Assembly: GCA_963576565.1 (NCBI GenBank)
Contig: OY755045.1
Location: 4,541,477 to 4,605,476 of the forward strand
DNA from: Aspidapion aeneum
Taxonomy: Eukaryota > Arthropoda > Insecta > Coleoptera > Brentidae
Direction of reading: 5' to 3'
DNA length: 64,000 bases
Every line of letters begins with the position of its first letter. Positions within the stretch are counted from its first letter, which is position 1. Made by a program: the position numbers and the translations under genes. The notes under the pieces are model-generated. The model made no database searches. It was not told the origin of the DNA and was given only the letters and a program-made list of their open reading frames with translations. This document shows, one piece after another, positions 1 to 9,703 of this stretch.

Positions 1-479
1 CAAGAAAGGTACATGTGCTAATCGGATATTTTTATTTAATTTTTTATGAGCGACTTCAATTAAGAATTTGGAATCATTTTACCGTAATCCATTAAATATT
101 GCGTTACTTAAACTATTTCAATAATAAAAATCTGTATAAAATTAATTCATAATAAGGTTAGGGTCAAAAATAGGGTATTTCTTATTTTGTAATATTATTG
201 CTCCAAATTTCATAGACGACCCTAAAATGACGTTCTAAACACTTTTTTTTAAATAACTTTTTTCGATATTTTGCGATTTAACCTCACTTTTTGGGTTTTC
301 ATGACTAATTTTTTGAATATGCCGCCATGACAGTGTGCATGTGACAAATGTCAAAATGTCTTTTTATTATATTCAACAAGCAGGATTGATCGTATATAAA
401 AATTTTTCCCATATCTCACAAATAAAAATTTTCCCATATGTTGCGAACATTATGGGGGACGGTTCGGTTCGGTTATATA
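1..479. other. AT-rich sequence, no gene seen
   Basis: No open frame of note, no recognisable protein motif and no clear repeat pair elsewhere in the window. It ends at the TA that flanks the MITE starting at 480. Confidence 0.5.
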
Positions 480-645
480 CAGTCGAACCTCTATAACTCG
501 AACCCCTCTATAACTCGAACATTTTAAGCAGTCCCTGCACTTTTTACATGTATTTAAACCTATGTAACTCGAGTTTCTATAACTCGAACTCTCCATAACT
601 CGAACTGTTTTGGTTGTCCCTTCAGGTTCGAGTTATAGAGGTTCG

Positions 646-649
<4 letters not shown>
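480..649. mobile_element. 170-bp MITE, Tigger/pogo-like ends, TA target
   Basis: The ends are inverted copies of CAGTCGAACCTCTATAACTC, and TA lies directly outside both ends (478-479 and 650-651). The phrase TATAACTCGAAC recurs inside in both orientations. CAGT-start ends with a TA duplication fit the Tc1/mariner superfamily, and the wording resembles pogo/Tigger ends. There is no coding capacity, so it would depend on a transposase supplied elsewhere. Confidence 0.7.

Positions 650-682
<33 letters not shown>
650..682. repeat. (AT)n microsatellite
   Basis: An uninterrupted TA/AT run directly abuts the right end of the preceding MITE. The MITE's target TA probably lies within or seeded this run. 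Confidence 0.85.
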
Positions 683-683
<1 letters not shown>

Positions 684-687
<4 letters not shown>

Positions 688-714
688 CAGATCCGAAGAC
701 CGGTCTATTCTAAG
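684..714. mobile_element. end fragment of the 560-bp foldback MITE family
   Basis: Contains GATCCGAAGACCGGTCTATT, which matches the terminal repeat of the complete copy at 5207-5766 and the right end at about 45370-45397. Only the end remains. The rest of the stretch up to 1080 has nothing I recognise. Confidence 0.6.
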
Positions 715-1080
715 GATCTTCGCTAGTAGGTACCATAAAGTAGATAGTAGAAAAAATTGAACGCTTTTTCCCCTGATTGCCTGATGATATTTGATTTGAC
801 TAAATAATCTTAGACCCGATCAAAAAGGAGATTAATTGATTAATTGCTCAATTAAGCAAAACAGCTGTTAATAAATATGTTTAGCGCATTGAGTTCTATA
901 TCCTTAAATTTTTCTACTTCTTGGAAGTACGCAAAACCTGGCGTATAACAGATTTCTTTTTCTTATGCTCTCAGGTTCCTTCCAACGAAATAGAAGAATT
1001 TTGAGATAATCGAATCAGTATCAGTGTAATACCATTTCTAATCACCATACAAGAAGACCATTAACGTAAATACGTTAATA

Positions 1081-1501
1081 GATAGTTTAAGTTGTGCGAC
1101 GTATGTTTACGTAAGTATGAGATTTGACAGTTACGCAAGCGCACTTCGTCACACCGTCGTTAAGGTCACGTTAGGAGCTTACGTAGTTACGTTAGCTTAC
1201 GACAGTCTGCGGGCACCTTAACGTTACCAAAGAATAGAATTGGTTGATTGACCGATCGAAAAATGAGGCCTAGACGCTTCTAGTACAAACGATTCTTTGC
1301 AAATATATTCCTACTGTAGTTGAAAAGACAAAAACAAAATAGTACCATTAAAAAACACAGTGCCGAATTCCATATTCTCTGCTATTAGTAGACTTGTTAT
1401 GGTAACGTAAAAACATTCAACTTAAACTCAAATTTGGAACAACACGTAGAGCGCTTAACGTGCAGTTTTACGTAAAAATACGTAGTACAACTTAAACTAT
1501 C
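1081..1501. mobile_element. 421-bp TIR element with TA duplication
   Basis: The terminal inverted repeats start GATAGTTTAAGTTGT and run about 34 bp with three mismatches by eye. TA flanks both sides (1079-1080 and 1502-1503). The interior is rich in ACGTA/TACGT words near both ends. It has no open frame. The TA duplication suggests a Tc1/mariner-like mobiliser, but the end sequence does not identify one. Confidence 0.75.
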
Positions 1502-2029
1502 TAATGAGGGAGATAGAAGCATAGACCTATATTACGAATGGACTGGGGTCCCATACTCGAAAATGGATTCCAGAGTGAGATGGGCTAGTCCGGGCAAAAA
1601 ACGGACAAAACGCATTATATTGTATGGGAAAGACCTCTTTTTTTAATTAATTCGAATCTTTGAGTTACAAAAACGACTTTGCTGAAAGTAAAGAAGTTTT
1701 TGCGATTGCTCTAGAATCTAGCAAGGCGAAGTTTATTACGAATTTTCATTTAAAAACATACTTAAACTTAAGTTAAACTAGTATTTTTTTAAATTTGATA
1801 AAATATGACAAGGACATTAAGTTTACACGTCTGAAATGTCTACTTTGAGACCTTTAAGGTACCCACAAAACACCAAAAGATACTATTAATAATGTACAGG
1901 GTAATCAAGATAATTTTGCACTATTGCAAACTTTATTTTAAAAAATCTGAAACTTGTAATGGTAGGACAAATTACAAGAAAAAATAGGTAGCAGATATAT
2001 CAATGAGTATATACAGTGCTGTCAGAAGA
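1502..2029. other. no gene seen
   Basis: AT-rich DNA without coding signatures. A TACAGGGTAATC phrase at about 1893 resembles the CAGGGTG starts of several MITEs in the window, but I could not find its partner end. Confidence 0.4.
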
Positions 2030-2152
2030 AATTTTCCGCGTCTGGTTATTAGAGTGTCCGGTTATAAAAGGGAAAAGCTTGGTTCCAACAAATTTGTCCG
2101 CCTAAAGGGAGTGTTCGCTTAATAAAGGTGTCAGCAAGAAGAGGTTTCACTG
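2030..2152. mobile_element. pogo/Tigger-like element, right-end fragment
   Basis: Matches the right end of the element at 4250-4863: GTCCGGTTATAAAAGGGAAA, then CTTGGTTCCAACAAATTTGT, and finally GAGGTTTCACTG at the terminus. The repeated phrase GTCCGCTTA..AG is typical of the subterminal region of this family. The rest of the element is missing. Confidence 0.65.
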
Positions 2153-2199
2153 CATATAATTTTGAACTCCGTTTCGATGCTTTAACTTTTTGATTATAC

Positions 2200-3010
2200 C
2201 TAGTATTTTCGACATTTTTACGGATTGACGAAATTATGCTTCGTCTAAATTATTTTCGATTATACTATTTTTGCCAATTTTACGGATCGACCAAACTACG
2301 TTTCGTTTAAACTATTTTGTTCTATTTTACCTTCGATTGTTTTAGTTTCGACCTTACGGTTCAACATTTTTTTTCTCGACCATCTTATGGATCGTTCATA
2401 CTCGTCTTTTGTCTAGTCTTTTGTCTTGGTTTAGTCATATGTCTTGTCATAAGAAAGTTAAAACCACTGTTTCTTATGGGAGTGTTCATACAATGCTTTT
2501 GCTTTTGTTTTTGATTAGTCTTTGTCTTAAGAGTTGCCAACTTTCAATCCTTAGGACAAGGACTAAGACGAGTGACAGACATCAGCTGATATTTGTTGTT
2601 TTTTTACAGGGCGTCCGAAGAGCGCAAGCGCGCGGCCGAAATTTTGAATTTACCGCCATTAATCATGTTTTTAACAGAAAATCACAATATAACCTCAAAA
2701 TTTTATTTGTTTTTATTTTCTTTTTCGCTTTTGTTCTTTCGTGTCTGTGTTTCGTGCACAGATTAGGTTAAATAAGATTGTTTTGTGTAGAAAATGACGT
2801 TTGAAGAGGGCCTTTTTATTGAAATTGAACTTTTTTTTCAGTGGGTTATGACTAAGACTAATCAAAAACAAAAGACGAGTATGAACAGCCGATTTTATTT
2901 AAGACAGCTAAGACTAATCAAAGGACAAAGACTAATCAAAAACAAAAGACTAAGACGAGTATGAACAATACTTTACGTTTCGACAAAACTTTTTTCGATT
3001 TTTTTGTGGG
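2200..3010 (+). repeat. GAT/CGAAA-rich interspersed repeat, split by a MITE
   Basis: The stretch 2200-2393 and its continuation at 2967-3010 match, in reverse complement, 46393-46557. Shared phrases include ACGGATCGACMAAACTACG and TTTACGTTTCGACAAAACTT. The repeat is internally quasi-periodic, with words built on TTTCGAT and TTTTACGG. The copy at 46 kb is continuous across the point where this copy holds the element at 2394-2966. Confidence 0.65.
2394..2966. mobile_element. 573-bp MITE with GTTCATACTCGTCTT ends
   Basis: The terminal inverted repeats begin GTTCATACTCGTCTT and continue with diverged GACTAATCAAA and AAAAGAC words for about 50 bp. It interrupts the interspersed repeat spanning 2200-3010. 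The exact target duplication is blurred; a short CTT or TTA duplication is possible. Open frames inside are not protein-like to my eye, although 2612-2690 is more GC-rich than its surroundings. Confidence 0.65.
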
Positions 3011-3330
3011 TCACCAAGAATACAACAACGTACCTATATGGCGAGTAAGGCGACATCGGGTCCTCGGGTTCCTCTTTGGGTTGTGTGAGGTTGACGGGGA
3101 CGCCGCTAGATGGCGGCGAAGCGTATTTGTGAGGTCGAGAGGGCACCAGCCGCGTCCCGTTCGGATAGGTCGTGGTCGTGGCGCCATTGTACGTTCTGTA
3201 AGGCAGAAAAACTGTTGGTTGGTTGTTGGATGATGGAAAATCGGCGTATTGTAATCTATGTTGGAGATGATAATGATAATAAAATTGTTAGCACGAAAAA
3301 TGTAAGCCGTTGTTAGTTACAGGGTGTCTC
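3011..3330 (+). other. GC-rich patch with overlapping open frames, unrecognised
   Basis: Bases 3040-3215 are much richer in GC than the surrounding DNA. They keep two frames open on the + strand (2961-3233 and 3110-3316). The predicted peptides are arginine-rich and match no family I know. A GTAAGG follows at about 3199 and could be a splice donor, but nothing else supports an exon. It could equally be the body of an old repeat. Confidence 0.25.
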
Positions 3331-3409
3331 AAATTCGAGGTTTTTGGGTGGTTTCAGGTCACGTACTTAAATCTGTGATGAGAGAGGGCCTCTAAAAATC
3401 ACTGCTACA

Positions 3410-3865
3410 TGAATCAGGGCTATCAACACGGACGGGCCACGATCCTCCACTTTGTTGACGTCACATCGGGGGCCGATTTTCTTTTGATGGTCACGTCACG
3501 ACACAGCCGATTGACTTTAAAATATTAAAGTTGGAATGAGGGTTCATGAATATTTGATTTTTTTAGAAAGAAAGCCGCTTTTGAGAGTGTTTTTACTATA
3601 TTCTTGCAGAACAATTTTTTTTAAATGTATACATTACTTTCTTCGAATTTTAATTTTTGTGTAAAGAAAAATGAAGCGGGCTAAAAAAAAATAACCACTG
3701 TTATATCTCAAAAATATTATTTTATAAGAACATACTAAAAAACAATAGGAACATTGCCTAAGTTTTCAAAATATTCAAAAATTATTCGTTGTTCATGTCA
3801 TATCCAACTTTTGTTTGCAAAAATCAGTTGAACCACCAGTGACGTGAAACTGTGGTCGCTCAACT
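3410..3865. mobile_element. rearranged MITE copy
   Basis: The first part (3413-3590) is the reverse complement of about 12260-12425, sharing GGCCACGATCCTCCACTTTG and GGTTCATGAATATTTGATTT. The second part (3640-3860) matches the right halves of the foldback MITEs at 5207-5766 and 44813-45397, ending in AATCAGTTGAACCACCAGTG. It is therefore a chimera or a longer relative of that family. No target duplication was found. Confidence 0.55.
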
Positions 3866-4249
3866 TACAGTAAAAGGCGTTAGAGAGAGACAATTACTCT
3901 GCACAATGTTGCCGGTTCTACTGGTTAGTACATGCCGATTATGCGGATTAATAGCCTCTCCTTAAAACGGCTTGTACAGTCAAGGAGTTGAAAAATTTAA
4001 TTGATGAATGAAGATATTGAGGATGAGAATGAGAAATGGTTTGTACCTGGTGGATGGTGGCAGTAGTTTTGGTGCCGGCCGCAGGAATACCTCGTGAGGT
4101 TGCTTTGGCGGGTGGTTCCTCCAGGGTTCCGGATAGGTCATGTATGGCAGTCTACCTTCGAGGCCCGCTGAAATCATCGACCAGCCTGTCCCTCACTGCC
4201 CTGCAACAAAAAAAATATTTATTTTATGGTGCTTTTACATTCAACTTAT
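3866..4249. other. no recognised gene; GC-rich patch at 4030-4190
   Basis: A + strand frame opens at 4036 and the patch 4030-4190 is GC-rich, but the peptide is not recognisable. Repeat-derived DNA follows immediately. Confidence 0.3.
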
Positions 4250-4863
4250 TTTATAGGACACTCACGGTTCCGTCGATTTTGTCCGCTTGTTGGAGGTGTC
4301 CGCTTATGAGAGGGAACTGCGAAATTTTAATATTTATTTTTATTAACAATTTCCGCTGCTTGAGTTTTTCTGATATTAAATTTTTCAGCGATCTTTCGTG
4401 CTAATAGATGTTCCTTCTCCGAAACGTTAACAACTTCTATTTTTTCACGTAAACTAAGAATTTTTTTACTAAGCGCCACTTCACAGAGCTCTATTACCAC
4501 CCAACTGAACAATAAAAATCAAATATACAGTCCCGCCGAATAAAATATGTTGTAAAAACGAGAGAAGTGTTTAGTTTCCGCATTAAAACGGAAAGAGGTA
4601 ATTCCCTGGCTGCAGAGTGCGTTGTTGCCAACATACTACGTAATATTTATGCCCATGAGGTGCAGCGCTCCGTCCCGTTAACAGAGGTTCGCGTCCGGTT
4701 AAGGGAGGTTTCAGAATTTTTTAACCAAAAAAAATTGTCCGCGTCCGGTTATAGGAGTGAATTTTACATGTAATGAAATAGGGAAAAGCTTGGTTCCACC
4801 AAATTTGTCCGCTTAAAGGGAGTGTCCGCTTATTAGAGGTGTCCGCAAGGAGAGGTTTCACTG
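4250..4863 (-). mobile_element. deleted pogo/Tigger-like transposon
   Basis: The right terminus ends GAGGTTTCACTG followed by TA (4864-4865), with repeated GTCCGCTTA blocks inside. The left end matches the element at 35765 (shared GGACACTCACGG, then CCGCTTATGAGAG), although its first bases are lost. A minus-strand frame inside encodes the N-terminal helix-turn-helix of a pogo transposase. The DDE catalytic region is absent, so this is an internally deleted copy. Confidence 0.7.
4327..4512 (-). pseudogene. pogo/Tigger transposase, N-terminal CENP-B-type HTH only
   Basis: The 61-residue minus-strand frame contains LSLREKIEVVNVSEKEHLLA, then ARKIAEKFNIRKTQAAEIVN. This pattern (basic start, hydrophobic helix, A-x-K-F-x-I, then a recognition helix) is typical of the CENP-B N-terminal domain that pogo-type transposases use to bind their ends. 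A functional protein would continue with a second HTH and a DDE domain for several hundred residues. Here it stops after the first HTH, within 80 bp of the element's left end. A second, frameshifted copy of the same HTH lies near 35880-36000. Confidence 0.65.
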
Positions 4864-4865
4864 TA

Positions 4866-5206
4866 ATTGTTACTTGCGTATACTTGCCATGTCGTGTGAG
4901 TGGGTTACTTGTACAATTATTTGTCACTCGTTGGTTTTCCATTTGTGGTCGATAAAAATGGCTCACGATTATTCGTACACCTGCCAATACAATACTTGTC
5001 TGTACTTGTAAATTGTACACGTCGTGTGAGCGCCCTGCTTGCTATCGCAATTCGCAAAGCTCGTATACTTGCCAAGGACGCAAATAATTGTGTATTTGCC
5101 AAGTACACGAGTCGTTTGAGCCCGCCTTAAGGTGTTATCTCATTGTGAACCCTTCCACATCAATATTTGGGCAAGGTTGCCGTTGTTTATGAGACTATTG
5201 TTCACG
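4866..5206. other. probable old repeat, no gene
   Basis: Phrases such as TATACTTGCCA and CGTGTGAG recur in diverged form (4875-4905, 5025-5130). The right end, CGAGTCGTTTGAGCCCGCCT, resembles in style the ends of the Harbinger-like MITE at 50194. Small open frames on both strands here are not protein-like. Confidence 0.35.
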
Positions 5207-5766
5207 GTCCCTAGAATAGACCGGTCTTCAGATCTTATATATATGTCGAATTTTTCATGTCACTGGTGATCCAGCTGATTTTGTAATCAAAAGTTAGATA
5301 CGATATGAACAACTAATATTTTTTGAGTTTTTTAGACGTATTGTCGTTAGTTTTTTTTAGCCCGCTTTATTTTTTATTACACAAAACTCAAAATACAAGT
5401 CAAACTGAATATAATCGTTTAGTATCAAACGAAACCGAGGACTTGGGTAGTAAACAAAGATGTAGGTTACCGGATTACTTTTGAAGCTTAAAAGAACACA
5501 TTATTTTCTTAGAATTTTAATTTTTGTGTAAAGAAAAATGAAGCGAGCTAAAAAAATAACGACTGGTAAATCTCAAAAATATTATTTCATTAAAATACAA
5601 AAAAAAACAGTAGAAAAATTGTTAGAAAAAGTTTTCAAAAAATTCAAAATATATTAGTTATTCATATAATATCTAACTTTTGTTTACAAAAATCAGCTGG
5701 ACCACCAGTGACGTCAAAATTCGACATATATATCTAAGATCCTCGGACCGGTCTAATTCTAGGGAC
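5207..5766. mobile_element. 560-bp foldback MITE with long inverted ends
   Basis: The ends are inverted repeats of about 110 bp starting GTCCCTAGAATAGACCGGTC and continuing through GTCACTGGTGRTCCAGCTGA. Related copies are at 44813-45397 (left end truncated), 3640-3860, and as an end fragment at 684-714. The interior carries AAATGAAGCGAGCTAAAAAA, also shared between copies. It has no coding capacity. I could not define a target duplication. Confidence 0.75.
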
Positions 5767-6299
5767 TATGCGCTCCACGTATAGTGCTAGAAGTCCTGTA
5801 ATGATTCTTGACATCCACAGATCGATACTGATACTGTTACAGCCAAACAATGCTTTTTTTATCTTATTTTTTTTCTCTGGGGTTGTGTCATTTATAAATC
5901 CGAATTTACGTTAAAATTATGCTCGAATGCTAAAACTTTGATCCTTTTCATAATGGAAAAAAATCATAATTGTTTTAAATTCTATGTTAAATAAACTGTC
6001 AACTAAAACTACCTATATGTATATGTATTGTTTTAACCCCACATATCTTTTAAAAACAGATTTATTTCCCATTTTGCAATGATATAAATATATTAAAATT
6101 TATTTTTATAATCTATTCAGAAATATATTTTATTAAAATTTATTTATGGACCTCGTCGCGTCGAAGTCGATGATCCGGTTGATTTTTCAATTAATTTTTG
6201 TTTGTTCCCAAGGAAACAAATACTGGAATTTCATTTATTAATAAACATACTTTTATTTCAATACATATAAATACAGAGTGGGCCAGTAAGTTGAAACCA
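5767..6299. other. AT-rich, no gene seen
   Basis: No recognisable motif. A TACAGAGTGGGCCAGTAAG phrase near 6271 resembles the start at 48049 and may be a MITE end that borders the LINE remnant. Confidence 0.4.
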
Positions 6300-6640
6300 A
6301 AGTGTATAACCAATGTATGATGTATCCTTCTTGTACTTAGCTGGACACTTAGAAAATCACACATGGATAATGTAACAAAAGCCCAAAGATCAATGGAAAG
6401 ACAAATGTTACATATAAAGCTACCAGATAGAAAAAGGAATGGATGAATTATCCATGGAACAAGTGTATTGTAATCTGAAGACCTTGGGAAAATAAAAGAA
6501 GTAGGGGAAGACCCCAACTGAGATGGGCGGACAATTTGAAGAGACATGAAGGAGCTAGATGGATGAAGACGGCGACAGACAGAGAAGGATGGCAGATATT
6601 GGGGGGGCATATGTCCAAAGATGGATTGAAGAAGGGTAGA
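6300..6640 (+). pseudogene. LINE C-terminal region (RTE-like), broken
   Basis: Plus-strand translation gives TWTLRKSHMDNVTKAQRSME, then RQMLHIKLPDRKRN, matching the minus-strand fragment at 53140-53463 almost residue for residue. In-frame stops and a deletion after the RKRN position break the frame. Further on, GRPQLRWADNLKRHEGARWM is the usual tail of endonuclease-reverse transcriptase LINEs. The RT domain itself is missing, as expected for 5' truncation. The 163-residue minus-strand open frame over this region is only its antisense. Confidence 0.7.
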
Positions 6641-7004
6641 TAGATAGAAAGTTGAAAATCTGCAAGAGGTTGATATAAACATTGAATTATTACACAGCCA
6701 TTTTACGATGACATTACATATAATTTAAAAAATTTAAAGGATAGCCGAATTTGCCTCACATACAAGCAGTAAAATTTAAATAAATTGCAATTGCATCATC
6801 GTAAACCTACTACCTACCTGATTTCGGTAATCTTACTGAATTTAGATAACTTCTTTACAGAATAGGTATTTGCAATATTAGCATATTATAATATTTTTAT
6901 ATGTGTGTACAAAATTGGGGGGAGGGAAATTACGTTACCTATTGCGAAAGTCACGAACCGAAATATTACGAATGTACCAACCATGTTCAAAGAATCGAAA
7001 AGTG
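6641..7004. other. no gene seen
   Basis: AT-rich. The open frames at 6903-7171 run into the P-like repeat and reflect its leader rather than a gene. Confidence 0.4.
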
Positions 7005-7195
7005 AAGCCCTCATGGATGGCTTTGCAAACAATGGTAAATTTAATTTTGCGAAAGCGAATTTTCAAGTGCGCAGGCGTGTGTCGTGTCATATAGACACAC
7101 AGCTGCTGTGTGGGTCGAGGCCATCTTTGTTACTTATTCACATTTTGCGGTTTTTTGCGTTTGTCGTGTAAAATCATGTTTTTTTTCTGTGAAAA

Positions 7196-7272
7196 ATGGG
7201 AAATAATTCACGTAAAACATGTGCGGTTTGTGGAAAAATGTCCGGGAGAATTAAGGAGGTGCCACTCCATAG
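7196..7272 (+). pseudogene. THAP-like first exon of a P-element-like transposase
   Basis: An ATG at 7196 opens 25 codons starting MGNNSRKTCAVCGK and ending in a PLHR motif. A GTAACT donor-like sequence follows at 7273. The C-x2-C pair with a downstream HR motif is how THAP DNA-binding zinc fingers begin; P-type transposases use this domain to bind their ends. The copy on the other strand at 42848-42923 has the same start but a one-base deletion. The remaining Cys and His ligands would lie in a later exon that is absent here. The assignment rests on a short motif plus the linked P-like frame at 41.5-42.0 kb. Confidence 0.4.
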
Positions 7273-7619
7273 GTAACTACCTGTATTTTTCTTCATAATT
7301 TGTTAATAAAGTTAAGAGAGGTTTACAAATGCCATTAAACACTCTCCATGGTGTCCACAATAAATCGGCACAATTAGTTTTAAAAAAACCACAATTTTAG
7401 TTAACAATTTAATACATCACTAGTTTTTGGAAAAAAATAATAGACATAACCCTAAACTTTTGATAATTGTCAAATAATGCAGTGACGTATCGGAGTATGT
7501 TCCAAAACCACCAAAACTGACGCATGCTCAGTAACCGAAATCCTATCTACCCGAAAAAGGAACATTAAGAATTAAATAGGGGTCCTGGCTTAAAGTATCG
7601 CGTGTGAGAATGCATGGGC

Positions 7620-8504
7620 CCACATAGCACAATCACGTGTTTAACACGTAAAAAAGGCGTGAGAAAAAAAAATTGATTTTAACAGGTCATTCATTAACGT
7701 TGTAAAAAATAACGTTGCTAAAAACTGTGTTTTAATAATGCCATTATCAAATTAAAACAGCAATGTTTTAACGTTAGTTTTAAGTGATTTTTTTGAATTT
7801 TAAAACGCGACTTGCATGACTTTTCTACCGAATATTTTTGAGATTTTACTAGCAGCAGCGCCACCTATTGTCGGGATTTTTCATTGACGAAATCTATCAG
7901 GCAGTGCGCTTTGGCCTCTAAACTCCAAAAGCCTGTTAAGGAACTGATCCCTGATCCACGATCACGACGCATCTGTTATTAACCTGATAAAGACACATTA
8001 ATATTCTGTAATTTTAATTTACTGTTAAAAAATCTTGTTTATTTAAAAAAAAACATAATGTATATAGATAGATATATAGATATTTTATCTTGCCTTAAGC
8101 GCCATCTTTAAAATGATCTTGAAGTGTTGTAGTCTTAAACTAGGAAACTTTTATAACTTCCTTTGGGGTCTCTTTTAAGTTAAAAAAATGTTATTAAAAA
8201 AACGTGACCAAAAAAGACGCAGAAAGTTAGTAGGTTTAGAACATGTTGTGGAGGACTTTTCAAGTGTGAATTTGGTACATGAAAATAACGAGGGTAAAAA
8301 ACACGTTATATACACAGCACCAGAAACTTCAGCAAAAAGTACATTTTTATAGCTTGATTTCTCCTTGTTATTAAGTTATCTTTAAGCATGTAGATTTAAC
8401 AAAATAAATATTAGATGGCATGAGTTTGTTTTCGAGTAAAAAAAAACTTTGTTTTATTTTTGTTCACGTTAATTTAACGTTGATGTAATTTTTGTGCTAT
8501 GTGG
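7620..8504. mobile_element. 885-bp TIR element inserted in the P-like fragment
   Basis: The ends are inverted CCACATAGCACAA, with looser symmetry (CACGTTTAAC-type words) further in. Comparison with 41043-41110, where the flanks are contiguous, shows these 885 bp are extra. No clean target duplication can be read because the flanks have diverged. It contains one short coding-like frame at 8188-8352. Confidence 0.6.
8188..8352 (+). CDS. 54-residue open frame, unrecognised
   Basis: The frame runs from ATG at 8188 to TAG at 8350-8352 and encodes a basic start (MLLKKRDQKRRRKLVGLEHV) followed by a mixed acidic and polar segment ending ETSAKSTFL. Composition and codon variety look more protein-like than neighbouring AT-rich frames, with no low-complexity run. 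There is no signal peptide or membrane segment. It lies inside a TIR element, so it could be a transposase remnant, a captured host exon, or chance. I assign no function. Confidence 0.3.
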   Translation: MLLKKRDQKRRRKLVGLEHVVEDFSSVNLVHENNEGKKHVIYTAPETSAKSTFL

Positions 8505-8545
8505 AGGTATGCCCCATATTTATGCTCTAACGTATTTGATACCAA

Positions 8546-8900
8546 CCAACCCCAGTATCACCTATGTATTTAGATAATAATAATATTAGCAGGTCCTTAT
8601 ACTTAAAATATACCAAGTGTTTGTATAAGTACAAGGCGAAGGTCGATTCTAGTATAATAAGTTAACCTTACCCAATAAAATGTTGGAAGACGCGAGAACG
8701 AAACGAACTATTAAACTGAATGAAAAAGTCGATGATTGTTAGCGTAGGTAATAGTTTAATTCATGCGGAATAAAATTTTATTTGTAATAGATTATTATTA
8801 GGCAGCTATAGATAACTGGTTTATAAAAATGGATGTCCTTACGTAACTACTTAAATTAAAATATAGGCATAGTAACAGTTGCAACACAGAAAAGAAAATG
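8546..8900. other. no gene seen
   Basis: AT-rich DNA between the P-like fragment and the next foldback element, with no motif recognised. Confidence 0.45.
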
Positions 8901-8902
8901 TA

Positions 8903-9701
8903 CAGGGTGTCTCATTATATTTTTCCCACCCTTTTAGGCCATTAATAATTGATGTAGGAATATAAAAGAAATTGTGTCCGAATTCGCGAAATTTTTACTT
9001 TTAAATTGCATCTTTACTTTATTCCTGATGCTTACCGTATTTGACAGGCGCTCAAGTTTATAGTTTTTGTAAATTGGATGCTCCTTATATTACTTAATTA
9101 ATAGATTAGGCTTGGAATATACTTTCCAAAAATACCCCATATGTCGCAGTTTTGATAAATAGTTTCTGAAATATTAGCGATAAATTTTTAAATGATAAAA
9201 AAGTAACATTACCACTTTTGTGTTAATTTCAGTGTCCTTATTTCGAACTATGCTAGTCCCCATGTATAAATAGTGACAATGACAACTATTTTTTTAAAAT
9301 GACGCTCAAAATGACAACCGGTAACGACAACAAAGTTGTGTCATTGTCACTGTTGATACATGGGGACTAACATAATTTGGAATAACGATACTAAAATTAA
9401 CACAAGAGCGGTACTGTTAGGAAATGCCAATTTCTCAGAAACTATGGCTCTAAACTACGACATACGGGTATTTTTGAAAAATATGTTCCAAGCCAAATCT
9501 ATTAATTAAATAATATAAGGAGCATCCAATTTACAAAAACTATAAATTTGAGCGCCTGTCAAATATGGTAAGCATCAGGAATAAAGTAGAGATGCAATTT
9601 AAAAGTAAAAATTTCGCGAATTCGAACACAATTTTTTCTATATTCCTATAACAATTATTAATGGTCTAAAAGGGTGGGAAAAATTATAATGATTGACCCT
9701 G
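8903..9701. mobile_element. 799-bp near-palindromic foldback element, TA duplication
   Basis: The two halves are reverse complements over almost the whole length. The ends are CAGGGTGTCTCATTATA and its mate, and the centre near 9310 holds inverted AGTGACAATGACAACT words. TA flanks both ends (8901-8902 and 9702-9703), and the wider flanks are AATG and CATT. Transcripts would fold into a very long hairpin. It has no coding capacity. Confidence 0.8.
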
Positions 9702-9703
9702 TA

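Larger units (their letters stand above)
7005..8545 (+). mobile_element. P-like element 5' fragment, interrupted by a TIR element
   Basis: Bases 7010-7619 match, in reverse complement, 42440-43090, and pieces also match 43485-43597 and 45407-45560. The part resumed at 8505-8545 (GCCCCATATTTATGCTCTAA) matches 41043-41075. At 41 kb this sequence is joined directly to the stretch that precedes 7619 here, so 7620-8504 is an insertion. The fragment carries a THAP-like first exon but no catalytic region. Confidence 0.65.

Noticed and set aside
2961..3316. Two overlapping GC-rich plus-strand frames considered as a host exon
   Set aside because: Arginine-rich, frame-ambiguous, with no homologous motif; kept only as an unrecognised GC-rich patch.
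6191..6682. 163-residue minus-strand frame
   Set aside because: Antisense of the LINE C-terminal remnant on the plus strand; no recognisable motif of its own.
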